Shown piece after piece: positions 7,352 through 16,465 of a DNA stretch of 16,893 bases; positions within the stretch are counted from its first letter, which is position 1; each line of letters opens with the position of its first letter. Source of the DNA: Candidatus Cloacimonadota bacterium (GTDB lineage Bacteria > Cloacimonadota > Cloacimonadia > Cloacimonadales > TCS61); the NCBI GenBank assembly GCA_023133395.1, contig JAGLWO010000424.1, forward strand, positions 1 to 16,893, written 5' to 3'. The translations under genes were made by a program, and so were the position numbers. Under the pieces are notes generated by a model that searched no databases, was not told the origin of the DNA, and saw nothing but the letters and a program-made list of their open reading frames with translations.

Positions 7352-7407
7352 AAAAGTCTTTTTTAACAAATAGTAGTTTTCATAATTCTAACAAAAATAT
7401 TAATTAT

Positions 7408-7437
7408 TTGACAAAAATTGGATAACTTTCATACATA
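7408..7437 (+). promoter_or_regulatory. Sigma-70-like promoter candidate before the surface-protein cluster
   Basis: TTGACA at 7408-7413 is a perfect -35 match, followed by an 18-base spacer and TACATA at 7432-7437 as a -10 candidate. It lies in the largest gap before the surface-protein genes, 59 bases before ATG 7496. The region is very AT-rich, so chance matches are easy, and FCB bacteria can use different promoter rules. Confidence 0.4.
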
Positions 7438-7483
7438 GAACAATTATCAAAACACATTTGTCCTTATTTTGTTAAATGCAAAA

Positions 7484-7489
7484 GGGAGG
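7484..7489 (+). promoter_or_regulatory. Strong ribosome-binding site deciding the lipoprotein start
   Basis: GGGAGG lies 6 bases before ATG 7496. A longer frame opens at TTG 7469, but that start would place nine polar residues before the signal peptide and lacks a ribosome site. Confidence 0.75.
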
Positions 7490-7495
7490 AACTTT

Positions 7496-9793
7496 ATGAG
7501 AATTTTTCAAACATTTTGTACTATTGCTTTTCTTGTAATTCTGCTTATTTTGGGTTGTTCAAAAAATCATCCTGCATCGTATAATGGAAATACTAATGAT
7601 TTAATAACAATCTCCTTTACTGATGAAAAGGTTATTAATGAAAATAATATGCAGGAATATACATATACACAAGGAATTACATGGAAAGCACTAATTGAAG
7701 ATGAACCATTATTTGCTTATCGAATAACAACTTCAGATGGTGAATTACCTGAAGGTTTTAGCATTGATCCAGATGGTTGGGTTTATCAAAATGAACCTGA
7801 AGAAGAAAGCACGATCTGGACAGACGAAACAGAGTTAGAAATTAGTTTCAATTCCATAAATGGAGTATTAAAGCATATCATAACAGAATTTGAAGTGAAA
7901 TTTCTACTTGATACTCAGGAAAGTGAGATTGTATCTGCAAGCTTCTTTGATTTTAGAGAGATTGGAACAGTTCTTACTACCACCGGAGGAGATTGTAACG
8001 GACACACTACAGGAACAGGACTAACATTTCTAATTAGTGAAAAAATCCTGGATATTTTTGTAGATGGACTATATGCAGATCACTTTATGTATAGATTGAA
8101 TATTATCAGTGAAATAGACAGCACATTAATCAGCGAGGGAGAATGGTTTAATACAATAAACTGTGAAGATATCAGAAGAGTAGAATTAAATGGTTATACA
8201 ACTCCTCCACTTGTTCCGAATGAAGATGGTGAACTTACACAATTTGAAACTTACATTGTAACCAGAAGTGGTTTTGCAGATGAAGATAATCCTGCAATAG
8301 CCAATTTTAAGGTTCAGGAAGGATTTTATCCTAATACTGTGATATACAACGGGTTAGAACAAAATGGAGTGAATACTGGTAATGATACTTGGGCACTCGG
8401 GGAAAACCATTTTATAACATATATTGAACCTTGTTTAAGTATAATGCTTCCTTATGTTGTTACAGAGGAAGGATATCATTTTGCTACTGCTTTCTGGATA
8501 GATAAAAATGGAGATTATGTTCTGATAGGAAGTGAAGATCTCCAAATTTATCTACATTTGGGCTGGGTAGGTGAATATGCATACAATAATCCTTTTCACG
8601 ATGTAATAAATTATGTTATTGATGAATTAACAGGACAACCATATTTCTCAGAAATAATATATTTCGATCTAAGATTGGATGGAGAATCTTTTGAATATTC
8701 TTCTCTTCCTGCAAGCGAATATAATATTACTGATAATAATGGAACTGAGTGGTTAAGAGTTCCTATCGAACATGAAATTGCACAGCACACAACATTAACT
8801 GGACTATCTTACGGGGAACATACATTTACTGCAAGAGCAGTTGACCTGCAACTTGCGGTTGATGAAACACCGGCTGAATTTACTTTCATGGTTTTTGAAC
8901 CTATACCATCAGATGAAAAAGAAGGAATTATAATACTTGATGATACACCAGACCATTCAATGTTTTCCCCCGAAGTACTTATCGATGAATTGTATCTTGA
9001 ATTTCTATCGGATTATTATGGACCAATAGAATGTCTGGATAGAAATGAATTACAAAATACTGTTTGGATACCTACATTGCATTTCTCAAAAGACGTTTTT
9101 TCTCCAACAGATATTCAATCATATGAACTGGTTATCTATCATTCAGATTCTCCTACGTTGGATAGTAAATTTGCACTTGAATACGATGTTATAAACATCT
9201 ACCTGAATCAAGGGGGTAACCTGGTTTTTAGTGGAGGAGTTAACTTGATGTTTGTTCAAAATGATTGCTGTAATTTTAATTTTCCACTTTTGGAAAAATA
9301 TTTTGGAATTCCTTTGTCCGATATAAATGCAATTGATATTGTCAGGTTTGAAGAATTTAATACACTGGTTCCACCATTTTTTCATTTACAATTCTTCGTA
9401 AAAGCTTTGGCTGAAGATGGATTTGTTGAAAACATAGATTTACAAATTCCAAGTTTTAATCCATTTGTTAATTTCCAACCAATACTACAAGATACAGTAA
9501 ATGCTTTAGGTCCTGTAGCGTTATTTGAAAACTATGATAGTGCAACAGAAGAAATATTTGGATTTGGCTGTAGACAGCCGGAAGCAGGTACCAGTTTTAC
9601 CCAATGGGATGATATAGATGATGAAGATCATTATCCCAGTGAAAACCAGTTTAACATCTATAATGGGAAATCGGTTGCACTTAGGAAAATAACAGAGAAA
9701 AATAAATGTTACATCTTCGGGTTTCCTCTTGCATATATGGAACCTGATGATGTACGAGCAATGTTGAACCAGATCATTGCAGAGATTGAATAA
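7496..9793 (+). CDS. Large surface lipoprotein with a GATase/ThuA-like C-terminal region
   Basis: The 765-residue protein has a lipoprotein signal ending L-I-L-G-C, with Cys21 as the lipidated residue. The next 30 residues are polar, as expected for a tether. The body is acidic and beta-rich. Around residues 370-475 an Ig/FN3-like module ends 'LSYGEHTFTARAVD'. From about residue 477 a different module begins (G-I-I-I-L-D-D-T-P), with 'YELVIYHSDSPTL' and 'YLNQGGNLVFSGG'. That strand-turn-strand logic resembles the class I glutamine-amidotransferase-like fold seen in ThuA-type surface domains, but no catalytic Cys-His pair is obvious. There is no T9SS sorting tail, so lipid anchoring is the likely localisation. 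Its stop is 12 bases before the next ATG, so it is probably co-transcribed with the T9SS cargo. Function is unknown. Confidence 0.7.
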   Translation: MRIFQTFCTIAFLVILLILGCSKNHPASYNGNTNDLITISFTDEKVINENNMQEYTYTQGITWKALIEDEPLFAYRITTSDGELPEGFSIDPDGWVYQNEPEEESTIWTDETELEISFNSINGVLKHIITEFEVKFLLDTQESEIVSASFFDFREIGTVLTTTGGDCNGHTTGTGLTFLISEKILDIFVDGLYADHFMYRLNIISEIDSTLISEGEWFNTINCEDIRRVELNGYTTPPLVPNEDGELTQFETYIVTRSGFADEDNPAIANFKVQEGFYPNTVIYNGLEQNGVNTGNDTWALGENHFITYIEPCLSIMLPYVVTEEGYHFATAFWIDKNGDYVLIGSEDLQIYLHLGWVGEYAYNNPFHDVINYVIDELTGQPYFSEIIYFDLRLDGESFEYSSLPASEYNITDNNGTEWLRVPIEHEIAQHTTLTGLSYGEHTFTARAVDLQLAVDETPAEFTFMVFEPIPSDEKEGIIILDDTPDHSMFSPEVLIDELYLEFLSDYYGPIECLDRNELQNTVWIPTLHFSKDVFSPTDIQSYELVIYHSDSPTLDSKFALEYDVINIYLNQGGNLVFSGGVNLMFVQNDCCNFNFPLLEKYFGIPLSDINAIDIVRFEEFNTLVPPFFHLQFFVKALAEDGFVENIDLQIPSFNPFVNFQPILQDTVNALGPVALFENYDSATEEIFGFGCRQPEAGTSFTQWDDIDDEDHYPSENQFNIYNGKSVALRKITEKNKCYIFGFPLAYMEPDDVRAMLNQIIAEIE

Positions 9794-9805
9794 TAGGGGG
9801 GAAAA

Positions 9806-12214
9806 ATGAAAAAAACAATATATTTAGTAGTTATTCTTATTTCGTTTACGTTTCTTTTTGCTTTATCAGATTATGAGTCTTTGTATTCGAGAATATTTGA
9901 TTCTTCTTCAATACATGATGCAGGTAATATCAGGTTAAGGGTAACTAATTACGGTTTACTTGGATCAGCTGATGTTAATTCATGGCCATCACTTGAATGG
10001 TCTATGAATTCTGGCATTGATTATTTATATCAGGGTTCTTTATGGGTAGGAGCCAAAAAGGTAAGAAGAACTGATGATGGAGAACAAATTTACTGGCAGC
10101 ATTGGCCTCCAGAAGATGAGGATGATACTACAACTGTTGTTACTCCATGGAGAGTTATAGATACACTGACAACTGTGGGATTCGATGGTGATAGAGATTT
10201 ATATGAGCTTTTACCAGCATACAATTATCATGAGATGATAACATTGGGTGATCAATATATGTGGTATAGCTATCATGATATTGTGCTTAAAAATATGGGG
10301 CAAAGATATAATTATGATGATGATGGTGATGGAAGTATTGATGAAGACCCTCTGGGTAGTCCTTTTAATATTAATGACCCTTCCTGGCTCTATTGCTTTA
10401 CTCTTCCCTTTGATGAGGATGAAGATGGTTTAATTGATGAAGATTGTGATTACCCTGGTTTTGAATCCTCAATTTCATACTTTTATGATTATAGCCCTTT
10501 TGGAACTGAGGGACAACGTGATTGGGGAAATTCTTCTTCTTCAAATAATCACATAGAAATGGAGATAGCTGTAACACAGGAAGTCTATACCTGGCCTGTT
10601 CAATATTATGCTGATATGATTATAATAAAAAATACAGTGTATAATTATTCAACCATCGATACTCTTTTTGATGTTTGTTATGCATATCTAATGGATTGTG
10701 ATATTGGTCCTCAGTGCTGGAGTCCAGATGATAGGTCATTAGATGATATAAGCAGTTATGTCCCTGGCGAAGGTTATGAGTTTGGTTATTCTTATGATGA
10801 AGATGGAGATAACGGTCTTTCTCCAGGGTTATTAGGATTTAAGGTTTTTAATCCAACAGATTATAATATGGACTGCTGGCTGTGGCAATTAGGAGATGGT
10901 CCGGATGATCATGATCCCTTTGATGTGACAGCCATGCCTACAGCAAATGAGAAATACTGGCTTATGACAGGAAGAAACCCTGATGATAGTAAATATACAT
11001 CATTAAGGGAATATCCCTCTGCTCAAATTGGTGATCCTTTCGATACAAGATTTTTATATTCAATTTATGGTAATCAACTTGGTTCAATATCACCAACAGA
11101 AAATTCAATTAATATTAATCCCGGAGAGTCACTGGAGTTGTATAGTATTATCATTATGGATACAGATGTGGAAGGGTTACAGGATAAGTTTATCATGGCT
11201 TTGGAACTTATTGATTCCGGGTTTGATTATTCCCTGTTTGATGGTTTACCCAGTATTCCATATTTAGTGGAAGTTCAGGATGCTTTTTTTATAGCAGGTG
11301 CAAAAGTTAGGTGGAATGTTCTCTCTGCTCCCGATGAATTCATGGTATATTATAAAGAAGCTGATGCACCTGCATATACTTGGGAATTTATTGTTGTAGA
11401 TCATGCTCTATCGGAATATACTATAACTGATTTACAACCTGAAACAGAGTATAAATTCAAAGTAGCTTGTATTTATGATGAAGTATACCTGGAAAGCAGA
11501 ACATTAACTGTTCTTATAACTGAGGAAAATCAATCTATCTGGCCCGGTGATACTGATAATAATGGATATGTTAATGAAGATGATATTATTCCTATCGGTG
11601 TATATTGGAGAGATGAAGGAAATGCCCGGGATCAGGTTTCTTTCAACTGGGCAGAAAATGATTATCCAACAGGTTGGGATGAACCATATGCACCTTTTGC
11701 AGACTGTAACGGAGATGGGAAAGTTAATATTACTGATGTTTTAGGAATTTGTTTGAACTGGAATTACTCACGTTCTACTGTAATGAGTTTCCCTGCAATT
11801 AACTGGATAGATCTGGAAGAATATCGTGAAAGCTTTATTGAGATTTACAATTCACTCGGTAGTAGTGGGGTTGAACTTCTTTTAAAAAATCGCATAGCAC
11901 AACAATTTGATCTACCAATAATTGAAATTGTTGGAAATAGCAGACTTTCACAGAATTATCCCAATCCCTTCAATCCATCTACCATTATTTCATACAGCAC
12001 GACAGATGAGGGGAATGTAGAACTGAACGTTTATAACATCAAAGGTCAGCTTGTTAAAAAATTGGTGAATGAACATCAGCTTACTGGAAATTACACAGTT
12101 ATATGGGATGGCACAGATTTAAATGAACGAAAAGTAAGTAGCGGATTGTACTTTTACAGATTGAAAGTTAATGATAAAATGATTGATACAAAGAAGATGA
12201 TACTTCTTCGTTAA
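9806..12214 (+). CDS. T9SS cargo protein with calcium loops, FN3 and dockerin-like module
   Basis: The 802-residue protein has a signal peptide (M-K-K, hydrophobic to about residue 20). Two acidic calcium-loop-like repeats lie in the first third: D-D-D-G-D-G-S-I-D-E-D-P (about 171-182) and D-E-D-E-D-G-L-I-D-E-D-C (about 203-214). A fibronectin type III domain covers about 496-571 and includes 'LQPETEYKFKVA'. A pair of dockerin-like F-hands follows: G-D-T-D-N-N-G-Y-V-N-E-D-D (about 579) and A-D-C-N-G-D-G-K-V-N-I-T-D (about 631), about 50 residues apart. The last 90 residues are a T9SS type A sorting domain: N-Y-P-N-P-F-N-P-S-T at about 717, then 'VYNIKGQLVKKL', 'SSGLYFYRL' and a KKMILLR end. 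GGGGGGA precedes the ATG. The long middle region is unrecognised. Export and cleavage by T9SS are inferred from the tail. Confidence 0.85.
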   Translation: MKKTIYLVVILISFTFLFALSDYESLYSRIFDSSSIHDAGNIRLRVTNYGLLGSADVNSWPSLEWSMNSGIDYLYQGSLWVGAKKVRRTDDGEQIYWQHWPPEDEDDTTTVVTPWRVIDTLTTVGFDGDRDLYELLPAYNYHEMITLGDQYMWYSYHDIVLKNMGQRYNYDDDGDGSIDEDPLGSPFNINDPSWLYCFTLPFDEDEDGLIDEDCDYPGFESSISYFYDYSPFGTEGQRDWGNSSSSNNHIEMEIAVTQEVYTWPVQYYADMIIIKNTVYNYSTIDTLFDVCYAYLMDCDIGPQCWSPDDRSLDDISSYVPGEGYEFGYSYDEDGDNGLSPGLLGFKVFNPTDYNMDCWLWQLGDGPDDHDPFDVTAMPTANEKYWLMTGRNPDDSKYTSLREYPSAQIGDPFDTRFLYSIYGNQLGSISPTENSININPGESLELYSIIIMDTDVEGLQDKFIMALELIDSGFDYSLFDGLPSIPYLVEVQDAFFIAGAKVRWNVLSAPDEFMVYYKEADAPAYTWEFIVVDHALSEYTITDLQPETEYKFKVACIYDEVYLESRTLTVLITEENQSIWPGDTDNNGYVNEDDIIPIGVYWRDEGNARDQVSFNWAENDYPTGWDEPYAPFADCNGDGKVNITDVLGICLNWNYSRSTVMSFPAINWIDLEEYRESFIEIYNSLGSSGVELLLKNRIAQQFDLPIIEIVGNSRLSQNYPNPFNPSTIISYSTTDEGNVELNVYNIKGQLVKKLVNEHQLTGNYTVIWDGTDLNERKVSSGLYFYRLKVNDKMIDTKKMILLR

Positions 12215-12227
12215 CCCGTCTTCTGCA

Positions 12228-12247
12228 GTCCCGAAAGCATTCGGGAC
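12228..12247 (+). repeat. Perfect 8-bp hairpin between the T9SS cargo and cohesin-like genes
   Basis: The arms GTCCCGAA and TTCGGGAC pair perfectly around a 4-base AGCA loop, 14 bases after the stop. A flanking CTTC/GAAG pair could extend the stem. No T-run follows, so it is not a classic rho-independent terminator. It could be a processing or attenuating stem, or a copy of a dispersed palindrome. Confidence 0.65.
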
Positions 12248-12298
12248 GAAGGGTGGAAACTATGAAGCATAAATATTGTTGAAATAGAGGAGCCATAG

Positions 12299-12802
12299 AT
12301 GAAACGATTAGCTATATTGATTTTAATCTTTCCAATATTAATTTTCTCCTGTTCAAAAAGCAGTACAGGACCTGAAACGAATTTAATCCTTTCAATAACT
12401 CCTTCCGAGCAAACTGTTGGAATAAATATAGAGGTTACTTTTTCAGTCGATATTGAAAATGTTACAGATCTTTTTGCTTTTTCATGTGAAATAGTTTTCG
12501 ACAGTACAAAAGTAACTTTACCTGAGAATCCAGTAATTGTCGGTTCTTTCTGGTCAGCAGATTACATATCAACAAGTGTGAATGATGATGACAGGCTGAA
12601 TGTCGCAATCGGTTTGGAACAAACTTCCGGGGATGATGGGCTTGATGGTGATGGTGTTTTATTTAACTTCAAAGTAAAAGGAATTCAAATCGGTGAAAGT
12701 GACTTAACATTCGAGAATTTGTCACTGATTAATGAAGAAGGTAATCCTGTTGATGGATTTGATGATATCACAATAAATAATGGAACCCTTATTATACAGT
12801 AA
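12299..12802 (+). CDS. Small lipoprotein with a cohesin-like domain
   Basis: The 167-residue product has a lipoprotein signal ending L-I-F-S-C, with Cys18 lipidated, and a short S/T-rich linker. Residues about 30-165 read as one cohesin-type beta sandwich: 'QTVGINIEVTFSVDIENVTDLFAFSCEIVFDSTKV', then 'RLNVAIGLEQ', then 'DGDGVLFNFKVKG'. This follows the cohesin order of strand, Y/F-D-x-x-x-V, then G-x-L-F-x-F-x-V. Cohesins bind dockerin modules through calcium-loaded F-hands. Here the preceding gene encodes a dockerin-like pair, so a role as surface receptor is plausible. GAGGAG precedes the ATG. An 84-base gap containing a hairpin separates it from the upstream gene, so it may have its own expression level. 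The domain is called from pattern, not alignment, and other Ig-like folds are possible. Confidence 0.75.
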   Translation: MKRLAILILIFPILIFSCSKSSTGPETNLILSITPSEQTVGINIEVTFSVDIENVTDLFAFSCEIVFDSTKVTLPENPVIVGSFWSADYISTSVNDDDRLNVAIGLEQTSGDDGLDGDGVLFNFKVKGIQIGESDLTFENLSLINEEGNPVDGFDDITINNGTLIIQ

Positions 12803-12923
12803 ATATTAAATATTTAGTTATTGCTACAAAGTTTTTCTTGGGAATACCGAAAATTCTATTTACTAAATTTCTTTCTTCATCACTTTTGGCTCGAAAGTTG
12901 CATCTGTTAGATAGAAAAACTCT

Positions 12924-12929
12924 GGAGAG
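12924..12929 (+). promoter_or_regulatory. Ribosome-binding site deciding the C25 peptidase start
   Basis: GGAGAG lies 4 bases before ATG 12934, where a clean signal peptide begins. The frame is open back to TTG 12838, but that would put 32 basic residues before the signal. Confidence 0.65.
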
Positions 12930-12933
12930 AAAA

Positions 12934-15900
12934 ATGAGGAAAATAATAATTATTGTAATTTTAATTATTTCGATAAACTTAAACGCAGAAATAATCGAGA
13001 AAACATTCTTTTTTGATAAATATGAAATTTCTGAAATAAACGAATATCAAATTATTAACTTTAATAACACACTTCCAACCGGTAAAATCGGTGAACCTGT
13101 TCTTCCTTACCATTCTGTTTCATTAATGCTTCCACCCGGTGAGATTGCGGAATCTATTGAAATAATCGGTGAAAATGAAAAGCAGATACCCGGTAATTTC
13201 CAATTGTATCCACAGCAGCATTCCAGACCCATCTCTAAAGGTAATTCCGGGGAATTCCAAAAAAATGAAAAAATCTATGCTTCAGAAGAACAATATCCTG
13301 CCAGACTTTCCGGAGAATTGACAACTCAATATTCGAATGGTTACGCATTTGGGCTTTCAACCTTCACACCACTGATGTATATTCCTTCCAGAGGAAGAGT
13401 TTCCTATTTCCAGAAAGTAACTGTAAAAATAACGACTAATCCTGATTCAAGATCATCGAAAGCTATGGAGAATTTACGTTCTTCAAACGAGGTTCTGAAT
13501 CGGGTTTCAAACTTTGCTCAAAACCCCGAAATGATATCCAGATATCCTTTTCCAACAAACAGGGACGATGAATACCAGCTTCTGATTATTACTCCTTCCC
13601 AATTTGAAAACGACTTTCAGGATTTGATCGAGCTATATCTTATCAGGGGGATCTTAACTGAAATTACCACAACGGAATTCATAAATTCTTCTATGCCCGG
13701 ACAGGACCTGCAGGAAAAAATTCGTAATTACATTATTCAGGAATACCAGGATAACGGCATTGAACAGGTCTTACTAGCTGGAGATGTGGAGCATGTTCCG
13801 TATCGTGGTTTTTATTGTTATGTAGATTCGGGAGGTGGTTATGAAGATGATGATATACCTGCGGATCTGTATTATTCAGCTTTAGATGGTACCTGGAACG
13901 ATGATGGAGATAACCTCTGGGGTGAAATTGATGAAGATGACCTTCTACCTGAAATATCTGTTGGCAGGATGTCTTTCAGCAATCTTTCCGAATTAAATAT
14001 TATGTTCAATAAAACAATATCTTATCAGAATACTCCCGTTCTTGGTGAATTGCAGAAACTGCTTTTGGCAGGTGAACATATGTATAGTAATCCGCTTACA
14101 TGGGGTGGTGATTTTTTAGATCTTCTTATAGGTTTTCATGACGATAATGGGTATACTACAAATGGAATACCTGTAGACCACGATTATGAAACAATGTACG
14201 ATCGCGATCTGGGCTCCTGGTCAGCTACACAATTGATCAACAAAATTAATGAAGGAAAAGCTTTTATTCATCATGCCGGACATGCCAGTACGAATTATTG
14301 TATGCGAATGAATACCTCCGATATTACTAATACAAATTTCTCATTGGTCAATGGAGTTGACCATAATTTTACGCATGTTTACACCCACGGGTGTCTGTCC
14401 GGTGCATTCGATTCAGATGACTGCATTGCAGAGTACATGGTCAAAATTGATAATTTTGCTGCAGCTTTTGTAGGAAATTCTCGTTATGGATGGTTCAACG
14501 AAGGACAAACAGAAGGACCATCTTTACACCTGCACAGGGAATTTGTGGATGCTTTATACAGCGATAAAACGTGTTGGATAGGTTCTGCTCATCTGGAATC
14601 TAAGATAGATACATCTCCCTGGGTTACAGCACCAGGACAATGGGAAGAAGGTGCTTTGCGCTGGTGTTTCTATGGTTGTAATGTGCTGGGAGATCCTGCA
14701 CTTTCCATCTGGACTGATGAACCCATTGAAATAGATGTAACCCATAACTCTGTAATTTTCTTGGGAACATCAACATATTCCGTACATGTAGAAAGTGGAG
14801 GAATTCCGGTTGAAGATATGCAATGTACATTAATGCAAGATGGAGAGCTGATCGGAACTGAAACAACAAACACTTCAGGAAATGCGGAAATAATGTTTGA
14901 TGCTGTCTCTGTTGTACCAGGTGAAGCCAATCTGATCATCAGCGGTTATAATCGACCACCGATTATTTATCCTGTTCAGGTTATTCCTCCAGGTTATTGT
15001 GTTATTGTAGAGAGTTATTCCATTTTTTCTGGGAATGATGATGTTCTGGAATTTGGTGAAAATGCACTTTTATCTATGAATTTGGAGGTTTTTGGTATTG
15101 GAGGAGTACATAATGTCATTGTAAACATTTCTACTGAAGACAATTATATAACTATTAATGATAGTACCGAATACGTTGATTTTATTGCTCTTGGGAGTAT
15201 TGTAGAAATTAATGACGCTTTTGATTTTGACGTAAGCAATAATGTTCCGGATGAACATTCAATCGATTTCCTTGTATTAATAACTTGTGATGAAGGAGGT
15301 TGGCAATCCGGATTGAGTTTTACAGCATATGCGCCGGTTATATCTCTGGGAAATGTGGTCGTGCAGGATGGTGAGAATGGTGTTCTGGATCCGGGAGAAG
15401 AAGCTGAACTTGTTATCGAGCTTAATAATGCGGGTGGGGCAGATGCATACAATTTAATTCCCAGCGTATTATCAACCGATCCGTACATTTCTATCACAAT
15501 AATACCCCTGGTAATTGATTCTTTAAATGCAAATTCAAGTGGAAGCTACGCAATTTGTAGTGTAGTTGTTTCGGAAGAAGCTCCTCTCGGGCATGTAATA
15601 GATTTTGATTTTGAATTGAGTGCAGATAACGATTACTTTGTCACCGATAGCTTTTCTCTGGTCGTTGGACTTTGCATCGAAGATTTTGAAACTGGAGATT
15701 TTTCCAGTTATAACTGGGAATTTACCGGTAATGCAGATTGGATAATCGATATTAATTCCTATGAAGGTGCTTACTGTGCAAAATCCGGATCCATCACTCA
15801 CAATCAGGAAACCTGGTTGATCCTGGAAGCTGATATCCTGTGTGATGATGAGATAAGCTTCTGGCGAAAAGTGTCCTGTGAAGATGTTGGCAGCGTCACA

Positions 15901-16419
15901 GGAAATTATTATGATTATCTTTCATTCTATATCGATGACATAGAGATGGATAAATGGGCAGGTGAAAAACCGTGGGAACAGGTTAGCTTTCCTGTTACAG
16001 CCGGGAATCACAGTTTTAAATGGCGGTATATAAAAGACCAGGCTTTAACCAGCGGTTCCGATTGCGCCTGGATAGATTATATTATCTTTCCACCTTTGAA
16101 CCTTGAAGTTTCTTCTGAGAATGAATTAGTTGCTCCATCGGTTGCAAAACTGTACGGAAATTACCCCAACCCATTCAATCCATCCACAACGATCAGTTTT
16201 TCCGTATCACAAACATCCTCATTTGTGACTCTCGATATTTTCAACATCAAAGGACAGAAAGTAAAAACGCTTATCAATGAAGCACTTTCAGCAGGTCAGC
16301 ACTCCGTTGTCTGGAACGGGAAAGATGAAAAAGGTAAAAACGTAAGCTCAGGAGTTTATTTCTACAAATTGAACACTGGTAATTATGAAAAAACAAAGAA
16401 AATGATATTGCTTAAGTAA
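12934..16419 (+). CDS. Gingipain-type C25 cysteine peptidase with T9SS sorting domain
   Basis: The product of about 1161 residues starts with a signal peptide (M-R-K-I then Ile/Leu-rich to N-A-E). A C25 propeptide-like region follows (about 30-190; 'GEPVLPYHSVSLMLPPGE'). The catalytic domain, about 208-590, begins 'YQLLIITPSQF', with 'EQVLLAGDVEHVP' and 'PEISVGRMSFSN'. The expected dyad is His450 in H-H-A-G-H-A and Cys487 in T-H-G-C-L-S-G. After 'GCNVLGDPALSIWTDEP' comes an Ig-like module (to about 690), then CARDB-like beta repeats ('ENGVLDPGEEAELVIELNNAG'). A jelly-roll or MAM-like domain follows (about 913-1055, 'EDFETGDFSSYNW'), then the T9SS tail with N-Y-P-N-P-F-N-P-S-T at 1076. Gingipains are secreted endopeptidases that can also process other T9SS cargo. 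Arg or Lys specificity cannot be inferred. The domain order and both catalytic residues make the family call firm. Confidence 0.9.
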   Translation: MRKIIIIVILIISINLNAEIIEKTFFFDKYEISEINEYQIINFNNTLPTGKIGEPVLPYHSVSLMLPPGEIAESIEIIGENEKQIPGNFQLYPQQHSRPISKGNSGEFQKNEKIYASEEQYPARLSGELTTQYSNGYAFGLSTFTPLMYIPSRGRVSYFQKVTVKITTNPDSRSSKAMENLRSSNEVLNRVSNFAQNPEMISRYPFPTNRDDEYQLLIITPSQFENDFQDLIELYLIRGILTEITTTEFINSSMPGQDLQEKIRNYIIQEYQDNGIEQVLLAGDVEHVPYRGFYCYVDSGGGYEDDDIPADLYYSALDGTWNDDGDNLWGEIDEDDLLPEISVGRMSFSNLSELNIMFNKTISYQNTPVLGELQKLLLAGEHMYSNPLTWGGDFLDLLIGFHDDNGYTTNGIPVDHDYETMYDRDLGSWSATQLINKINEGKAFIHHAGHASTNYCMRMNTSDITNTNFSLVNGVDHNFTHVYTHGCLSGAFDSDDCIAEYMVKIDNFAAAFVGNSRYGWFNEGQTEGPSLHLHREFVDALYSDKTCWIGSAHLESKIDTSPWVTAPGQWEEGALRWCFYGCNVLGDPALSIWTDEPIEIDVTHNSVIFLGTSTYSVHVESGGIPVEDMQCTLMQDGELIGTETTNTSGNAEIMFDAVSVVPGEANLIISGYNRPPIIYPVQVIPPGYCVIVESYSIFSGNDDVLEFGENALLSMNLEVFGIGGVHNVIVNISTEDNYITINDSTEYVDFIALGSIVEINDAFDFDVSNNVPDEHSIDFLVLITCDEGGWQSGLSFTAYAPVISLGNVVVQDGENGVLDPGEEAELVIELNNAGGADAYNLIPSVLSTDPYISITIIPLVIDSLNANSSGSYAICSVVVSEEAPLGHVIDFDFELSADNDYFVTDSFSLVVGLCIEDFETGDFSSYNWEFTGNADWIIDINSYEGAYCAKSGSITHNQETWLILEADILCDDEISFWRKVSCEDVGSVTGNYYDYLSFYIDDIEMDKWAGEKPWEQVSFPVTAGNHSFKWRYIKDQALTSGSDCAWIDYIIFPPLNLEVSSENELVAPSVAKLYGNYPNPFNPSTTISFSVSQTSSFVTLDIFNIKGQKVKTLINEALSAGQHSVVWNGKDEKGKNVSSGVYFYKLNTGNYEKTKKMILLK

Positions 16420-16465
16420 GAATAGATCTCCAAGCTGTTCGAGAATGTTTTCAGAGGAGTAAATC

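Noticed and set aside
7352..7380. Possible terminator AAAAG-CTTTT after the exchanger gene
   Set aside because: The arms would leave a one-base loop and contain no stable G/C pairs, so no real stem can form.
12800..12816. A/T-only palindrome TAAATATT-A-AATATTTA at the end of the cohesin-like gene
   Set aside because: It overlaps the stop codon, consists only of A and T, and such palindromes are expected by chance in DNA this AT-rich. The stem would be weak and no T-run follows.
15144..15497. Minus-strand frame of 117 codons inside the C25 peptidase gene
   Set aside because: It lies antisense to conserved beta-sandwich coding sequence, and the Ser/Thr-rich product has no domain or ribosome site.
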